From: Mesorhizobium sp. Root102
GTDB lineage: Bacteria > Pseudomonadota > Alphaproteobacteria > Rhizobiales > Rhizobiaceae
Length of the DNA: 64,000 nt
Direction of reading: 5' to 3'
Assembly (NCBI RefSeq): GCF_001425625.1
Contig: NZ_LMCP01000018.1
Span: 1-64,000, forward strand
Shown in pieces: positions 42,865 through 50,662 of this stretch (positions are counted from its first letter, which is position 1; every line of letters begins with the position of its first letter). Below the pieces are notes generated by a model that saw only the letters and a program-made list of their open reading frames with translations, did not search any database and was not told the origin of the DNA. The translations under genes and the position numbers were made by a program.

Positions 42865-45084
42865 TCAGGCTGCCTGCTTCACGTCGCCTTTCGCATAGGG
42901 ATCGAAACGCTGGTAGAAGCTCTCGCCCTTCTCCGCCATGTCGTGCAGCAGCTTGGGCGCCTTGAACTCGGCGCCGTATTTCTTCTGCAGGTTCTTGGCG
43001 ATCTTGACGAACGCCTTGGCGCCGATGCCGTCGATGTAGGACAGCGCGCCGCCGGTGTAGGGGGCAAAACCGAAGGCGAGGATCGAACCGACATCGGCCT
43101 CGCGCGGGTCGGAGACGATGCCCTCTTCCATCACCCGGGCCGCCTCCAGCGCGATGGAGACCAGCAGCCGCTGCTGCAGTTCCTCATAATCGACCTTCTC
43201 GGGCACAAGCTGCGGATAGAGGTCCTTGAGGCCCGGCCACAGCTTCTTCTTGGCGGGCTTGGCCGGATAATCGTAAAAACCCTTGCCGTTCTTGCGGCCG
43301 GAGCGGCCGTGATCGTCGACCATGGTGTTGATCAGCGCCATCTGCTTCGGATCGACCGCCTTGTCGCCCAAATCCCTGATGGTCTGCTTCATGATCTTCT
43401 GGGCAAGATCGATGGCCGTCTCGTCGGTCAGCGCCAGGGGGCCGACCGGCATGCCGGCGGCTTTCGCCGCATTCTCGATCATCGGTGCCGGGACACCTTC
43501 GATCAGCATCTTGTAGGCTTCCGACATGTAGCGCAGCACGCAGCGGTTGACGTAGAAGCCGCGCGTGTCGTTGACGACGATCGGCGTCTTCTTGATGGCA
43601 CGGACGAAATCGATTGCCGTGGCCAGCGCCTTGTCGCCGGTCTTCTTACCCAAGATGATCTCGACCAGCATCATCTTGTCGACAGGCGAGAAGAAATGGA
43701 TGCCGATGAAGTTCTTCGGCCGCGCCGAATTCTTGGCCAGCGACGAGATCGGAATGGTGGAGGTGTTCGACGCGAAGATCGCCGATGGCTTCAACACGGC
43801 TTCCGCCTGTTCGGTCGCACTCTTCTTGACCGCCGAATCCTCGAACACCGCCTCGACCACCAGATCGCAGCCGGCAAGGTCGGCATAGTCGGCCGTCGGC
43901 GTGATCAGCGACAGCAATTTGTCCTTGTCCTCCGGCTTGGCGCGGCCCTTCTTCACCTGATCCGAGATCAGGCTGTCGGAATGCGCCTTGCCCTTGGTCG
44001 CCGACTCCAGATCGCGGTCGAGCAGCACCACCGGAATGCCGGCCTTGGCGGTGACGTAGGCGATGCCGGCGCCCATGAAGCCGGCGCCAAGAATGCCGAT
44101 CTTCTTGAACTTGGTTTCAGGCACGCCTGCCGGGCGGCGGGCGCCCTTGTTCAGTTCCTGCAGCGAGACGAACAGCGAGCGGATCATCGCCGCCGCTTCC
44201 TTGGTCTGCATGATCTCGGTGAAATAGCGCTGCTCGATGCGCAAGGCGGTGTCGAACGGCACCAGCAACCCTTCATAGACGCATTTGAGGATCGCGGCGG
44301 CGGCCGGATAGTTGCCATAGGTCTCGCGACGCAGGATGGCGATAGCCGGCGGCCACAGATTGAAGCCGGCGGGCGAATAGATCGGGCCGCCAGGCAGCTT
44401 GAAACCCTTCTCGTCCCATGGCGCCACTGGCTTCAGGCCGTTCCTGATCATCGCCTTGGCGGTGTCGACCAGCCTGGCCGGCTCGGCAATCTCATGGATC
44501 AGGCCCATCGACTTGACCTTCTGGGGCGACAGCGTCTGGCCGGAGGTCAGCATCTGCAGCGCCTGCTGCTGATCGGTCAGCCGCGGCACGCGCTGGGTGC
44601 CGCCGGCGCCCGGGAAGATGCCTATCTTCACCTCGGGAAGCGCCATCTTCACCTTGTCGCTGTCGGCGGCGACACGACCGTGGCAGGCGAGCGACAATTC
44701 GAAGGCACCGCCCATGCAGGTGCCATTTATCGCCGACACCCACGGCTTTCCGCAAGTCTCCAGCTTGCGGAACAGGCCGGTCATGATGCCGGCATTGTCG
44801 AACAGCACCTTCGTGGCTTTTTCGGCGTCCTTGCCCTTGTCAGTGGCGAAGGTCGTCAGCATCTTCTGCAGCAGGGTGATGTCGGCACCGCCGGAGAAGG
44901 TGTCCTTGCCGGAAGTGATCACCGCGCCCTTGATGGCGGCGTCACCAGCCACCTTGTCGAGGATAGCGTTCAATTCCCGCATCGCTTCCTCGGTGAAGAC
45001 GTTCATCGAGCGGCCAGGCATGTCCCAGGTGACCAGCGCAATGCCGTCGGCGTCGATATCGAGGGTGAAATTGGTGTAGCTCAT
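42865..45084 (-). CDS. fadJ: 3-hydroxyacyl-CoA dehydrogenase / enoyl-CoA hydratase, multifunctional beta-oxidation enzyme
   Basis: The 739-residue fusion has an N-terminal crotonase domain (FTSGKDTFSGG-type segment, GTCMGGAFELSLACHGRVAA) that hydrates enoyl-CoA, then an NAD-binding 3-hydroxyacyl-CoA dehydrogenase (ILGAGFMGAGIAYVTAKAG, GIHFFSPVDKMMLVEII) and its C-terminal domains. It catalyses two central steps of fatty-acid beta-oxidation. The ATG at 45084 has GGGGAG upstream. It follows the thiolase by 14 bases. FadJ and FadB are hard to tell apart; fadJ is used only as a family label. Confidence 0.92.
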   Translation of the reverse strand: MSYTNFTLDIDADGIALVTWDMPGRSMNVFTEEAMRELNAILDKVAGDAAIKGAVITSGKDTFSGGADITLLQKMLTTFATDKGKDAEKATKVLFDNAGIMTGLFRKLETCGKPWVSAINGTCMGGAFELSLACHGRVAADSDKVKMALPEVKIGIFPGAGGTQRVPRLTDQQQALQMLTSGQTLSPQKVKSMGLIHEIAEPARLVDTAKAMIRNGLKPVAPWDEKGFKLPGGPIYSPAGFNLWPPAIAILRRETYGNYPAAAAILKCVYEGLLVPFDTALRIEQRYFTEIMQTKEAAAMIRSLFVSLQELNKGARRPAGVPETKFKKIGILGAGFMGAGIAYVTAKAGIPVVLLDRDLESATKGKAHSDSLISDQVKKGRAKPEDKDKLLSLITPTADYADLAGCDLVVEAVFEDSAVKKSATEQAEAVLKPSAIFASNTSTIPISSLAKNSARPKNFIGIHFFSPVDKMMLVEIILGKKTGDKALATAIDFVRAIKKTPIVVNDTRGFYVNRCVLRYMSEAYKMLIEGVPAPMIENAAKAAGMPVGPLALTDETAIDLAQKIMKQTIRDLGDKAVDPKQMALINTMVDDHGRSGRKNGKGFYDYPAKPAKKKLWPGLKDLYPQLVPEKVDYEELQQRLLVSIALEAARVMEEGIVSDPREADVGSILAFGFAPYTGGALSYIDGIGAKAFVKIAKNLQKKYGAEFKAPKLLHDMAEKGESFYQRFDPYAKGDVKQAA

Positions 45085-45098
45085 CGTTTTTCTCCCCG

Positions 45099-46307
45099 TC
45101 AGACGCGTTCGATGATGGTTGCGGTGCCCATGCCGGCGCCGATGCACAGCGTCACCAAAGCGGTATTGAGATCGCGGCGCTCGAGCTCGTCCAGCACCGT
45201 GCCCAGGATCATCGCGCCGGTGGCGCCGAGCGGATGGCCCATGGCGATGGCGCCGCCATTGACGTTGATCTTGTCATGCGGAATGTCGAACGCCTGCATG
45301 TAGCGCAGCACCACCGAGGCGAAGGCTTCGTTGAGCTCGAACAGGTCGATGTCCGAGAGTTTCATCTTGGCGCGCTTCAACAGCTTCTCGGTGACGTCGA
45401 CGGGGCCGGTTAGCATCAGCACCGGCTCGGAGCCGATGTTGGCGAAGGTACGGATGCGGGCGCGCGGCTTCAGGCCCATCGCCTTGCCTGCCTTCTTCGA
45501 ACCGAGCAGCACGGCGGCGGCGCCGTCGACGATGCCGGACGAATTGCCGGCATGGTGGACATGGTTGACCTCCTCCACCTCGGGATGCTTCTGCACCGCA
45601 ACCGCATCGAAGCCGCCCATTTCGCCGGGCATGACGAAGGACGGGTTGAGCGAGGCCAGCGACTGCATGTCGGTCGACGGGCGCATGTGCTCGTCATGGT
45701 CGAGGATGGTCAGGCCGTTCTGGTCCTTGATCGGGATGACGGACTTCTTGAAGCGGCCATCGGCCCAGGATTTTGCGGCACGCTTCTGGCTTTCGACCGC
45801 ATAGGCGTCGACGTCGTCGCGGGAAAAGCCGTATTTGGTGGCGATCAGGTCGGCCGAGATGCCTTGCGGCACAAACCAGCCAGGCAGGCCGACCGAAGGA
45901 TCCATGAACCAGGCGCCGCCGGAAGCACCCATGCCGACGCGCGACATCGATTCGACGCCGCCGGCGATGACGATCTCATCGGCGCCTTGCGCGATCTTGG
46001 CGGCGCCGAAATTGATGGCGTCCAGCCCGGAAGCGCAGAAGCGCGAGATCTGCATGCCGGGCGCCCTGGTGTCGTAGCCGGCCTCGAAGGCAGCAGCGCG
46101 CGGAATGACCGAACCCGCCTCGCCGACAGGATCGACGCAGCCGAAGATGATGTCGTCGACATTGCCGGTATCCAGCCCATTGCGGTCGCGCAACGCTTCG
46201 AGCGTCTTGGCGGCAAGCCGCACCGCCGGCACCTCGTGCAGCGACCCGTCCTTCCTGCCCTTGCCGCGCGGCGTGCGCACGGCGTCATAGACATAAGCTT
46301 CAGCCAT
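45099..46307 (-). CDS. fadA: acetyl-CoA C-acyltransferase (beta-ketothiolase)
   Basis: The 402-residue thiolase cleaves 3-ketoacyl-CoA. The active-site cysteine is in QISRFCASGLDAINFGAAK, the histidine in GGAIAMGHPLGATGAMILG, and the C-terminal CIGAGMGTATIIER supplies the second cysteine. It is the partner of the fadJ-like enzyme. The ATG at 46307 has TCCTT/AAGGAG spacing typical of this genome; the longer frame to 46394 covers the intergenic repeat. An 86-base gap with a palindromic element separates it from the upstream acyl-CoA dehydrogenase. Confidence 0.93.
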   Translation of the reverse strand: MAEAYVYDAVRTPRGKGRKDGSLHEVPAVRLAAKTLEALRDRNGLDTGNVDDIIFGCVDPVGEAGSVIPRAAAFEAGYDTRAPGMQISRFCASGLDAINFGAAKIAQGADEIVIAGGVESMSRVGMGASGGAWFMDPSVGLPGWFVPQGISADLIATKYGFSRDDVDAYAVESQKRAAKSWADGRFKKSVIPIKDQNGLTILDHDEHMRPSTDMQSLASLNPSFVMPGEMGGFDAVAVQKHPEVEEVNHVHHAGNSSGIVDGAAAVLLGSKKAGKAMGLKPRARIRTFANIGSEPVLMLTGPVDVTEKLLKRAKMKLSDIDLFELNEAFASVVLRYMQAFDIPHDKINVNGGAIAMGHPLGATGAMILGTVLDELERRDLNTALVTLCIGAGMGTATIIERV

Positions 46308-46350
46308 CGTTTTGCTCCTTGGGTTTATCGAACGGCTTTGGACTGATGCC

Positions 46351-46394
46351 TGTCGATTTCTCAAAACCGGGGACCGCTTTTGAGCGACATGCAT
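46351..46394. repeat. rhizobial intergenic palindromic element, copy 2
   Basis: TGTCG...CTCAAAACCG and CGCTTTTGAG-CGACA form the stem. The right end, TTTTGAGCGACATGCAT, nearly matches the element at 2265-2307. It abuts the acyl-CoA dehydrogenase stop codon inside the beta-oxidation operon. Confidence 0.6.
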
Positions 46395-47563
46395 TAGAGC
46401 GAGCGTCCGATCAGCAATTTCATGATCTCGTTGGTGCCGCCGTAGATGCGCTGGACGCGGGCGTCGCGGAACATGCGGGCGATCGGATATTCATTCATGT
46501 AGCCATAGCCCCCATGCAATTGAAGGCATTCGTCGACGACTTTCCCCTGCAGGTCGCTGAGCCAGCACTTGGCCATCGACGCGGTCACCGGATCGAGGCC
46601 GCCGGCGATGTGGCGGGTGACGCAATCATTGTAGAAGACCCGGCCGATTGTGGCCTCGGTCTTGAGTTCGGCCAGCTTGAACTGGGTGTTCTGGAAATCG
46701 ATGATCGCCTTGCCGAACGCCTTGCGCTCCTTGACGTAATCAATGGTCAGCGCCAGCGCCCGCTCGATCATGGCGATGGCGCCAGTGCCGATCTGCAGCC
46801 GCTCCTGCGGCAATTGCTGCATCAACTGGACGAAGCCCTGCCCCTCCTCATGACCAAGCAGGTTGGAGGTCGGCACGCGCATGTCGTTGAAGAACAGCTC
46901 CGACGTGTCGTTGGCCTTGAGCCCGATCTTGTCGAGGTTACGGCCGCGCTGAAAACCTTCGACCTCGTCGGTCTCGACGACGATCAGCGAGGTGCCCTTG
47001 GCGCCCTTCTCCGGATCGGTCTTGGTGACGACGATGATGAAATTCGCCAACTGACCGTTGGTGATGAAGGTCTTGGAGCCGTTGATCTTGTACTGGTTGC
47101 CATCCTTCTGCGCCCGCGTCTTGACGCCCTGCAGGTCGGAGCCGGCGCCGGGCTCGGTCATGGCGATGGCGCCGATCAACTCACCGGTCGCCAGCTTCGG
47201 CAGCCATTTCTTCTTCTGCTCTTCGGAGCCGTAGTGAAGGATGTAAGGGGCGACGATCGAATTGTGCAGGCCGATGCCGAAACCATCGACGCCGACATGG
47301 CCGATGGCCTCGATGATGGCACTCTCATGCGCGAAGGTGCCGCCCGAGCCGCCATATTCTTCCGGCATCGAGGCGCAGAGCAGGCCGGCGGAACCTGCCT
47401 TCAGCCAGCTCTCGCGGTCGACCATCTCGTTCTTCTCGAACTCGTCGTAGCGCGGCGCGATCTCCTCCGACATGAAGCGATGCGCCATGTCGTAGAGCAT
47501 GCCGACCTCGTCCGCCGCCCAGGCAGGCTTGGGGAGGTTCAGGATTTCGGCGGGGCTGGTCAT
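46394..47563 (-). CDS. acyl-CoA dehydrogenase, short (about 390-residue) form
   Basis: The 389-residue FAD enzyme has the standard three-domain acyl-CoA dehydrogenase layout. Visible are IAMTEPGAGSDLQGVKTRAQ-KDG (FAD/substrate loop), GSKTFITNGQLANFIIVVTK, and the C-terminal CLQLHGGYGYMNEYPIARMF-RDARVQRIYGGTNEIMK, whose GGTNEIM block holds the catalytic base region. It makes enoyl-CoA at the first step of beta-oxidation. The ATG at 47563 is preceded by AGGAG. Confidence 0.93.
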   Translation of the reverse strand: MTSPAEILNLPKPAWAADEVGMLYDMAHRFMSEEIAPRYDEFEKNEMVDRESWLKAGSAGLLCASMPEEYGGSGGTFAHESAIIEAIGHVGVDGFGIGLHNSIVAPYILHYGSEEQKKKWLPKLATGELIGAIAMTEPGAGSDLQGVKTRAQKDGNQYKINGSKTFITNGQLANFIIVVTKTDPEKGAKGTSLIVVETDEVEGFQRGRNLDKIGLKANDTSELFFNDMRVPTSNLLGHEEGQGFVQLMQQLPQERLQIGTGAIAMIERALALTIDYVKERKAFGKAIIDFQNTQFKLAELKTEATIGRVFYNDCVTRHIAGGLDPVTASMAKCWLSDLQGKVVDECLQLHGGYGYMNEYPIARMFRDARVQRIYGGTNEIMKLLIGRSL

Positions 47564-47684
47564 GTTTGTATGGTACTCCTCCCGAGGCACGTGCGTAGAA
47601 TTGAGGTTGGCGCACTTCACGCATGACCCCACCCGGCCCTTCGGGCCACCCTCCCCTCAAGAGGGAGGGAGACGCCGGTCGAAC

Positions 47685-49475
47685 TTAGAACGCTTCCGCC
47701 GGCAGTGCCATCAATGTATCGGCGCCGCTCGAAATGCGGGCGAGATGCGCTGATGTCTCCGGCATGATCCGCTCCATGAAGAAGCGCCCCGTCACAACCT
47801 TGTTGTCGTAGAAGGACTGAGTACCATTGGCGCCCGTCTTGCCAAGTGCCGCCTTGGCCATCTGCGCCCACATGTAGCCCAGTGCGACAAGGCCGAAGAG
47901 ATGCATATAGTCGGTCGAGGCGGCGCCCGCATTGTCGGGCTTGGCCATGCCGTTCTGCACCAGCCACATGGTCGCCGCCTGCAGATCGTTGAGACCCTTC
48001 TTCAAGGCCTTGGTGAACGGCGCCATCTTCTCGTCGGCGCGGTTCTCCTCGCAGAATTCGCCGACCTCCTTGAAGAAGGCCTGTACGGCGCGGCCGCCAT
48101 TCAGGCCGAGCTTGCGGCCGACGAGGTCGAGCGCCTGGATGCCATTGGCGCCTTCATAGATCATGGCGATGCGGGCATCACGCACGAACTGGCTCATGCC
48201 ATGCTCTTCGATATAGCCGTGACCGCCGAACACCTGCTGGGCCATGACGGCGTGGTCGAAGCCCTTGTCGGTGAGCACGCCCTTGACCACCGGCGTCATC
48301 AGACCGGTGTAGTCGTCGGCGGCCTGGCGGTCCTTGTCGTCACCGGAGCGGTGGGCGATGTCGGACTTGATCGCCGTCCACAGCGCCAGCGCACGGCCGG
48401 CCTCGTTGAAGGATTTCATGGTCATCAGGCTGCGGCGGATATCGGGATGGACGATGATCGGGTCGGCCTTCTTGTCCGGCGCCTTCGGCCCCGACAATGA
48501 GCGGCCCTGCAAGCGGTCCTTGGCGTAGGCGACGGCGTTCTGATAGGCGATCTCCGACAGCGACAACCCCTGCAGGCCGACGCCGAGGCGCGCCTCGTTC
48601 ATCATCGTGAACATTGCCTTGAGGCCGCCATTGGCCTCGCCGAGCAGTGTGCCTTGGGCCTCATCATAGTTCATGACGCAGGTCGAATTGCCATGGATGC
48701 CCATCTTCTCCTCGATCGAGCCGCAGGAGACGGTGTTCCTGGCGCCCGGATTGCCCGATGCGTCGAGCATGAGCTTCGGTACGATGAACAGCGAGATGCC
48801 CTTGACGCCTTCCGGCGCGCCCTCGATGCGGGCCAGCACCAGATGGACGATGTTGTCCGACATGTCGTGTTCGCCGGCCGAGATGAAGATCTTCTGGCCT
48901 GAAATCTTGTAAGTGCCATCGCCGTTCGGCACCGCCTTGGTGCGCAGCAGGCCGAGATCGGTGCCGCAATGCGGCTCGGTCAGGTTCATGGTGCCGGTCC
49001 AGGCGCCTTCGATCATCCTGGGCAGCCACCTTGCCTTCTGCTCGTCGGTGCCGTGGGTGATGATCGCGGCGATCGCGCCTTGCGTCAGGCCCGGATACAT
49101 CATCAGCGACATGTTGGCCGAGACCATATATTCGGCGACGGCGGTGTGCACGGCATAGGGCAGGCCCTGGCCGCCGAACTCGACCGGCGCGGCCAATCCC
49201 ATCCAGCCGCCCTCGCGATACTGGTCGAAGGCCTCCTTGAAGCCTTTCGGCGTGGTCACCGAGCCATCGTCATGACGCACGCAGCCTTCAATGTCGCCGA
49301 CACGGTTCAGCGGGTGCATGACGTTTTCGGCGAGCTTGGCGCCTTCGGCGAGGATCGCCTCGAGCACATCGGGCGTGGCGTCGGAAAATCCGGGAAGGTT
49401 CGAATAGCGCTGATAACCCAGCACCTCGTTGAGCACGAACAGCGTATCCTGGACCGGAGCCCTGTATGTCGGCAT
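47685..49475 (-). CDS. acyl-CoA dehydrogenase, long (about 600-residue, FadE-like) form
   Basis: The 596-residue enzyme is an acyl-CoA dehydrogenase with an extra C-terminal domain, the form annotated in alphaproteobacteria for medium/long-chain substrates. The N-terminal MPTYRAPVQDTLFVLNEVLG, the loop TMNLTEPHCGTDLGLLRTKA and QVFGGHGYIEEHGMSQFVRD-ARIAMIYEGANGIQALD are diagnostic. The ATG at 49475 has GGAG eight bases upstream; the frame to 49655 is not family-like. It heads the operon, 93 bases downstream of a perfect MerR-type palindrome. Confidence 0.93.
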   Translation of the reverse strand: MPTYRAPVQDTLFVLNEVLGYQRYSNLPGFSDATPDVLEAILAEGAKLAENVMHPLNRVGDIEGCVRHDDGSVTTPKGFKEAFDQYREGGWMGLAAPVEFGGQGLPYAVHTAVAEYMVSANMSLMMYPGLTQGAIAAIITHGTDEQKARWLPRMIEGAWTGTMNLTEPHCGTDLGLLRTKAVPNGDGTYKISGQKIFISAGEHDMSDNIVHLVLARIEGAPEGVKGISLFIVPKLMLDASGNPGARNTVSCGSIEEKMGIHGNSTCVMNYDEAQGTLLGEANGGLKAMFTMMNEARLGVGLQGLSLSEIAYQNAVAYAKDRLQGRSLSGPKAPDKKADPIIVHPDIRRSLMTMKSFNEAGRALALWTAIKSDIAHRSGDDKDRQAADDYTGLMTPVVKGVLTDKGFDHAVMAQQVFGGHGYIEEHGMSQFVRDARIAMIYEGANGIQALDLVGRKLGLNGGRAVQAFFKEVGEFCEENRADEKMAPFTKALKKGLNDLQAATMWLVQNGMAKPDNAGAASTDYMHLFGLVALGYMWAQMAKAALGKTGANGTQSFYDNKVVTGRFFMERIMPETSAHLARISSGADTLMALPAEAF

Positions 49476-49567
49476 GCTTTTTCTCCACCCTGCAAACCCG
49501 GTCCGAATGCCCCGAAGACAAGCCAGTGGCGGCATGCGAACCCATGATGGGAGCGGAATAGCAAAAA

Positions 49568-49589
49568 TTGACGTTTGCGTAAACGTCAA
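49568..49589. promoter_or_regulatory. perfect MerR-type palindrome upstream of the beta-oxidation operon
   Basis: TTGACGTTT, spacer GCGT, AAACGTCAA: nine-base perfect arms. It lies in the control region of the acyl-CoA dehydrogenase operon (start 49475). A related half-site block, TTTACGTTTACGTCAAT, lies at about 50334-50350, upstream of the merR gene itself. Confidence 0.8.
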
Positions 49590-49694
49590 TTTATTCGATG
49601 CGACTAGATTTCCCGCCCATTGCGGCAATGGGCGTAGCGGCGCGACGTCGCGCAAGCCAGTGCCGAAAGCCTATATGGGTGGGCCAAGACAACG

Positions 49695-49724
49695 AAAAGC
49701 CGCGCGGCAGGGCCACGCGGCTTT
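49695..49724 (-). terminator. intrinsic terminator after merR
   Basis: AAAGCCGCG and CGCGGCTTT pair around an 11-base loop; on the minus strand this is followed by TCGTTG. It lies just after the merR stop and separates it from the fatty-acid operon. Confidence 0.7.
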
Positions 49725-49748
49725 GATCGTCAGGCAATTGGCAGATGA

Positions 49749-50207
49749 TTAGTTAGCTGCGCTCGCCTGCGGCGCCGTGCGCTCGGCCAGCATCTGGCGC
49801 ACCGCCGACATCGAGCCGCTCAGCTCGCTGATTGCGTCGTCGATCAGCGCCCGTTGCTTCTGCAGGCGGGCAAGCTGCTTTTCCGACTTGTCCAGCGCGA
49901 GCTTGAGCTGCTTGGTGTTTGAACCGGTCGGATCGTAGAGATCCATCATCTGCTTGACGTCGCGCAGCGAGAACCCGACCTTGCGGCCAAGCAGGATCAG
50001 CGTCAGCCGGGCCTTGTCGCGGCGCGTGTAGAGACGGGTCGAACCTTCACGCTGCGGGTTGAGCAGGCCCTTGTCTTCGTAGAAACGCAGCGTGCGCAGC
50101 GTCACTCCGTATTTCTTCGCCATCTCGCCGATGCGGACAAGGTCCTCGCCGGCTTCGACAGACATATTGGTATTGGCCGCGGTCTCGCCGGCCGAGATAA
50201 GCTTCAT
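49749..50207 (-). CDS. MerR-family transcriptional regulator (LiuR-like)
   Basis: The 152-residue protein has a MerR DNA-binding domain (LVRIGEMAKKYGVTLRTLRF-YEDKGLLNPQREGSTRLY) and a C-terminal coiled-coil dimerisation helix (KQLKLALDKSEKQLARLQKQ). There is no cysteine-rich metal site, so an organic effector such as an acyl-CoA is more likely. It is adjacent to and probably regulates the acyl-CoA catabolic operon through the palindrome at 49568-49589, like LiuR regulators of branched-chain and fatty acid degradation. The ATG at 50207 is favoured. Confidence 0.85.
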   Translation of the reverse strand: MKLISAGETAANTNMSVEAGEDLVRIGEMAKKYGVTLRTLRFYEDKGLLNPQREGSTRLYTRRDKARLTLILLGRKVGFSLRDVKQMMDLYDPTGSNTKQLKLALDKSEKQLARLQKQRALIDDAISELSGSMSAVRQMLAERTAPQASAAN

Positions 50208-50662
50208 GGTCACTGGCTTTCCCCGTCTGGTGGCGTCGCGGTCCTGGACCGTGCGTCGCCTGACTGGAAGCGGGGGCTTGCTTCCCGTCGTGGTTTCAAC
50301 AAACAAATCGCAAACAGCACGCTCAATGCGCCTTTTACGTTTACGTCAATTCTATACCGATAGCCGCCTCATGACGCAAGGGCGTTCTGCGGGCTGAGCT
50401 TTATGCCGCACCGTCAAGCCGGCAGCCAACATCCTTTCAACTTCTTAAGTTTGGTTAACGCGTTGTTTACCACGTTGGGCGAAATGTGGGCGCGTCGGCT
50501 ACCCGTGTTTATCCTGTATCGAATTTTTCACGGTTTTTCGGAGCGCGGGTGAGAACCCGGGAAGCTCGTCTTCCACCGCGGCATAGCCGCAGGTCGCCTT
50601 CGTTCCGACAGGGACTTGGGGAACTGGCCACGAGCCAGCCATTCTGAAAGACGGACGCACCT
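50208..50662. promoter_or_regulatory. 455-base divergent control region, merR / podJ-like gene
   Basis: Going from merR toward the podJ-like gene it contains a half-site block at about 50334-50350 like the MerR operator, then TTAA-N6-TTAAC at 50445-50459, which resembles a CtrA box (usual spacing 7). From about 50540 it holds a hairpin-rich leader with three perfect small stems: CGGGT/ACCCG (50546-50559), GCGGC/GCCGC (50578-50590) and CTGGC/GCCAG (50624-50638). No small gene was supported. Confidence 0.55.

Noticed and set aside
42817..45303. 828-codon plus-strand ORF opposite the fadJ-like gene
   Set aside because: Complementary to the hydratase/dehydrogenase motifs; an artefact of codon position 3 GC bias.
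46319..47626. 435-codon plus-strand ORF opposite the short acyl-CoA dehydrogenase
   Set aside because: The minus strand carries the intact acyl-CoA dehydrogenase signature; this is a shadow frame.
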